Source of the DNA: Leucobacter denitrificans
Lineage (GTDB): Bacteria; Actinomycetota; Actinomycetes; Actinomycetales; Microbacteriaceae
Length of the DNA: 64,000 bases
NCBI RefSeq assembly: GCF_014396385.1
Contig: NZ_CP060716.1
Coordinates: 1,860,001-1,924,000 of the forward strand
Direction: 5' to 3'
Position numbers and translations under genes: made by a program. The notes beneath the pieces are model-generated. The model made no database searches. It saw nothing but the letters and a program-made list of their open reading frames with translations, and was not told the DNA's origin. Of this stretch, positions 62,887-64,000 are shown in pieces (the stretch's first letter is position 1; each line of letters begins with the position of its first letter).

Positions 62887-64000
62887 ATGGCGAAAGACGC
62901 GGTAAGACTGCCGGCTCCCAAGCCGTTCATTGAGCGGCCGCCACAACTGTCGGGCCTACTTGCCCCTGGCACTTTCATGAAGGTTGTCGGCGCGGTACTG
63001 TTCATCGCTGCGGCGGTGCTTCCATTCATTACGGCTACGCCCTACATCATCTCGATTCTCACCAGCGCGTTTATCTACATCGTGCTCGCAATGGGACTTA
63101 ACGTCGTCGTCGGATACGCGGGCCTGCTTGACCTTGGTTACATCGCGTTTATGGCGGTTGGCGCCTACACGAGCGGCATTCTCACGACAACCTTCGGGCT
63201 CTCGATGCTCGAGACGCTGCCCTTCGTCGTCATCGCGTGCATCATCGCGGGCGTCATTATCGGTGGGCCGACGCTCAGGCTTCGCAGCGACTACCTCGCA
63301 ATTGTGACGCTCGGCTTCGGTGAGATCATTCGCATTACCGCGAACAACCTCAAGATCACCGGCGGCCCGTCGGGCGTGCACGGTATTCCAACCTGGTCGT
63401 TCTTCGGGTGGTCATTCTCTGACGGCCTTAACCTCTTTGGGATCCACTTCAACTCAAAGGTGCTGTTCTACTACTTCGTGCTCTTCGTGGGCATCGGGCT
63501 CGCGGTGGTTGCCGTGTCGAGGCTCGGCCGCGGCAAAATGGGTCGCGCCTGGAAGTCAGTGCGCGACGACGAAGACGTGAGCGAGGCAATGGGTATCAAC
63601 GGATACACCACGAAGCTCATGGCCTACATCATCGGCGCAGTGTGGGGCGGTTTCGCGGGCACGCTCATGGCCGGCCACCTCAGTGCTATCTCGCCAAATA
63701 GCTTCCTGTTCCTCTACTCAGCACTCGTGCTCATGGCAGTGGTGTTGGGCGGTATGGGATCCACCCCTGGCGTGATCATCGGCGCGCTCTTCGTGTCGCT
63801 CGCCCCCGAGTTCTTGCGCGAATTCTCTGAGTGGCGCTTCTTGTTGTTCGGCGTGCTGCTCGTTGTCGCGATGATCTTCAGGCCGAAGGGCATCTGGCCG
63901 GCGAACGCGGTGCTTCCATTCTTGAAGAAGCGCGAGATTCCGCAGATTCCGCCGACAGCCGCGGTGAGCGTCGTCGGAGTGCTCGACGATGGAACCGAGG
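62887..64000 (+). CDS. livM: Branched-chain amino acid ABC permease LivM, cut by the window end
   Basis: The frame from ATG 62887 is open for 371 codons to the window end. It encodes helices with YIVLAMGLNVVVGYAGLLDL, GYIAFMAVGAYTSGIL, LRLRSDYLAIVTLGFGEIIR, the coupling loop GRAWKSVRDDEDVSEAMGI, and VVLGGMGSTPGVIIGA, all typical of LivM. After RPKGIWPANAV a hydrophilic tail continues beyond the window. The ATPase genes livG and livF should lie to the right. Confidence 0.93.
   Translation, partial: MAKDAVRLPAPKPFIERPPQLSGLLAPGTFMKVVGAVLFIAAAVLPFITATPYIISILTSAFIYIVLAMGLNVVVGYAGLLDLGYIAFMAVGAYTSGILTTTFGLSMLETLPFVVIACIIAGVIIGGPTLRLRSDYLAIVTLGFGEIIRITANNLKITGGPSGVHGIPTWSFFGWSFSDGLNLFGIHFNSKVLFYYFVLFVGIGLAVVAVSRLGRGKMGRAWKSVRDDEDVSEAMGINGYTTKLMAYIIGAVWGGFAGTLMAGHLSAISPNSFLFLYSALVLMAVVLGGMGSTPGVIIGALFVSLAPEFLREFSEWRFLLFGVLLVVAMIFRPKGIWPANAVLPFLKKREIPQIPPTAAVSVVGVLDDGTE

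Overview
The window is chromosomal DNA of a high-GC Gram-positive (actinobacterial) organism. The gene set and arrangement fit the family Microbacteriaceae, possibly Leucobacter or a relative. The evidence is GC-rich codon usage, purK-purE, an actinobacterial nadABC operon led by nrtR, aspC followed by tRNA-Trp-secE-nusG with an acidic actinobacterial NusG extension, LytR-CpsA-Psr and GlfT-type wall-glycan enzymes, and LGFP-repeat proteins. The genus is an inference and no 16S gene is present.

Layout. 1-3.9 kb: the sdhB tail, a YihY/BrkB membrane protein, purK-purE and a decayed MFS transporter. 3.9-10.8 kb: glycosyltransferases, galE, an LCP glycan ligase and a DUF4190-type membrane protein. 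10.8-17 kb: a minus-strand NAD operon nrtR-nadA-nadB-nadC-cysteine desulfurase with 4-nt overlaps at both ends, and a 27-bp operator-like palindrome in front of nrtR. 17-42.3 kb: a large surface-glycan locus. It runs as a minus-strand operon (wzm, wzt with an LGFP-like tail, Gfo/Idh dehydrogenase, LpxA-like acyltransferase, GT4, GT2), a plus-strand operon (LicD-methyltransferase fusion, small coiled-coil protein, GT2, polytopic membrane protein), a DPM-like GT2 with DUF2304, a secreted LGFP-repeat protein, then DegT aminotransferase-GT4-PglK-like ABC flippase, three more glycosyltransferases, a nucleotide-sugar dehydrogenase and glf. The stretch from about 21.3 to 39.8 kb is visibly AT-richer than its flanks, which suggests an exchanged cassette. 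42.4-50.4 kb: a secreted CHAP hydrolase that runs in frame into a lipoprotein, and a 1915-residue secreted heme peroxidase carrying cell-wall-binding and RTX-type repeats. 50.5-55 kb: an acyltransferase-3/SGNH protein, an orphan AbrB-type antitoxin, a small hypothetical protein and an O-antigen-ligase-like protein. 55-64 kb: aspC, an amino-acid permease, tRNA-Trp, secE, nusG, a second acyltransferase-3 protein, and livJ-livH-livM (the last cut by the window end).

How it fits together. GalE and Glf supply UDP-galactofuranose for GlfT1-like GT2 enzymes. The dehydrogenase, Gfo/Idh, DegT and LpxA-like enzymes together look like a route to a 3-amino/3-acylamido nucleotide sugar. Wzm/Wzt and the PglK-like transporter give two possible export routes. 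LCP and WaaL-like proteins could attach or polymerise glycans outside the membrane, and the acyltransferase-3 proteins could decorate them. LGFP modules on both the Wzt ATPase and a secreted protein suggest a shared glycan-recognition theme. Apart from the nadABC, purine and translation-related genes, specific substrates are inference.

No rRNA, CRISPR array, insertion sequence or prophage was seen. No gene-free stretch exceeds 300 bases. The longest (60447-60721, before livJ) shows no gene and no convincing site.
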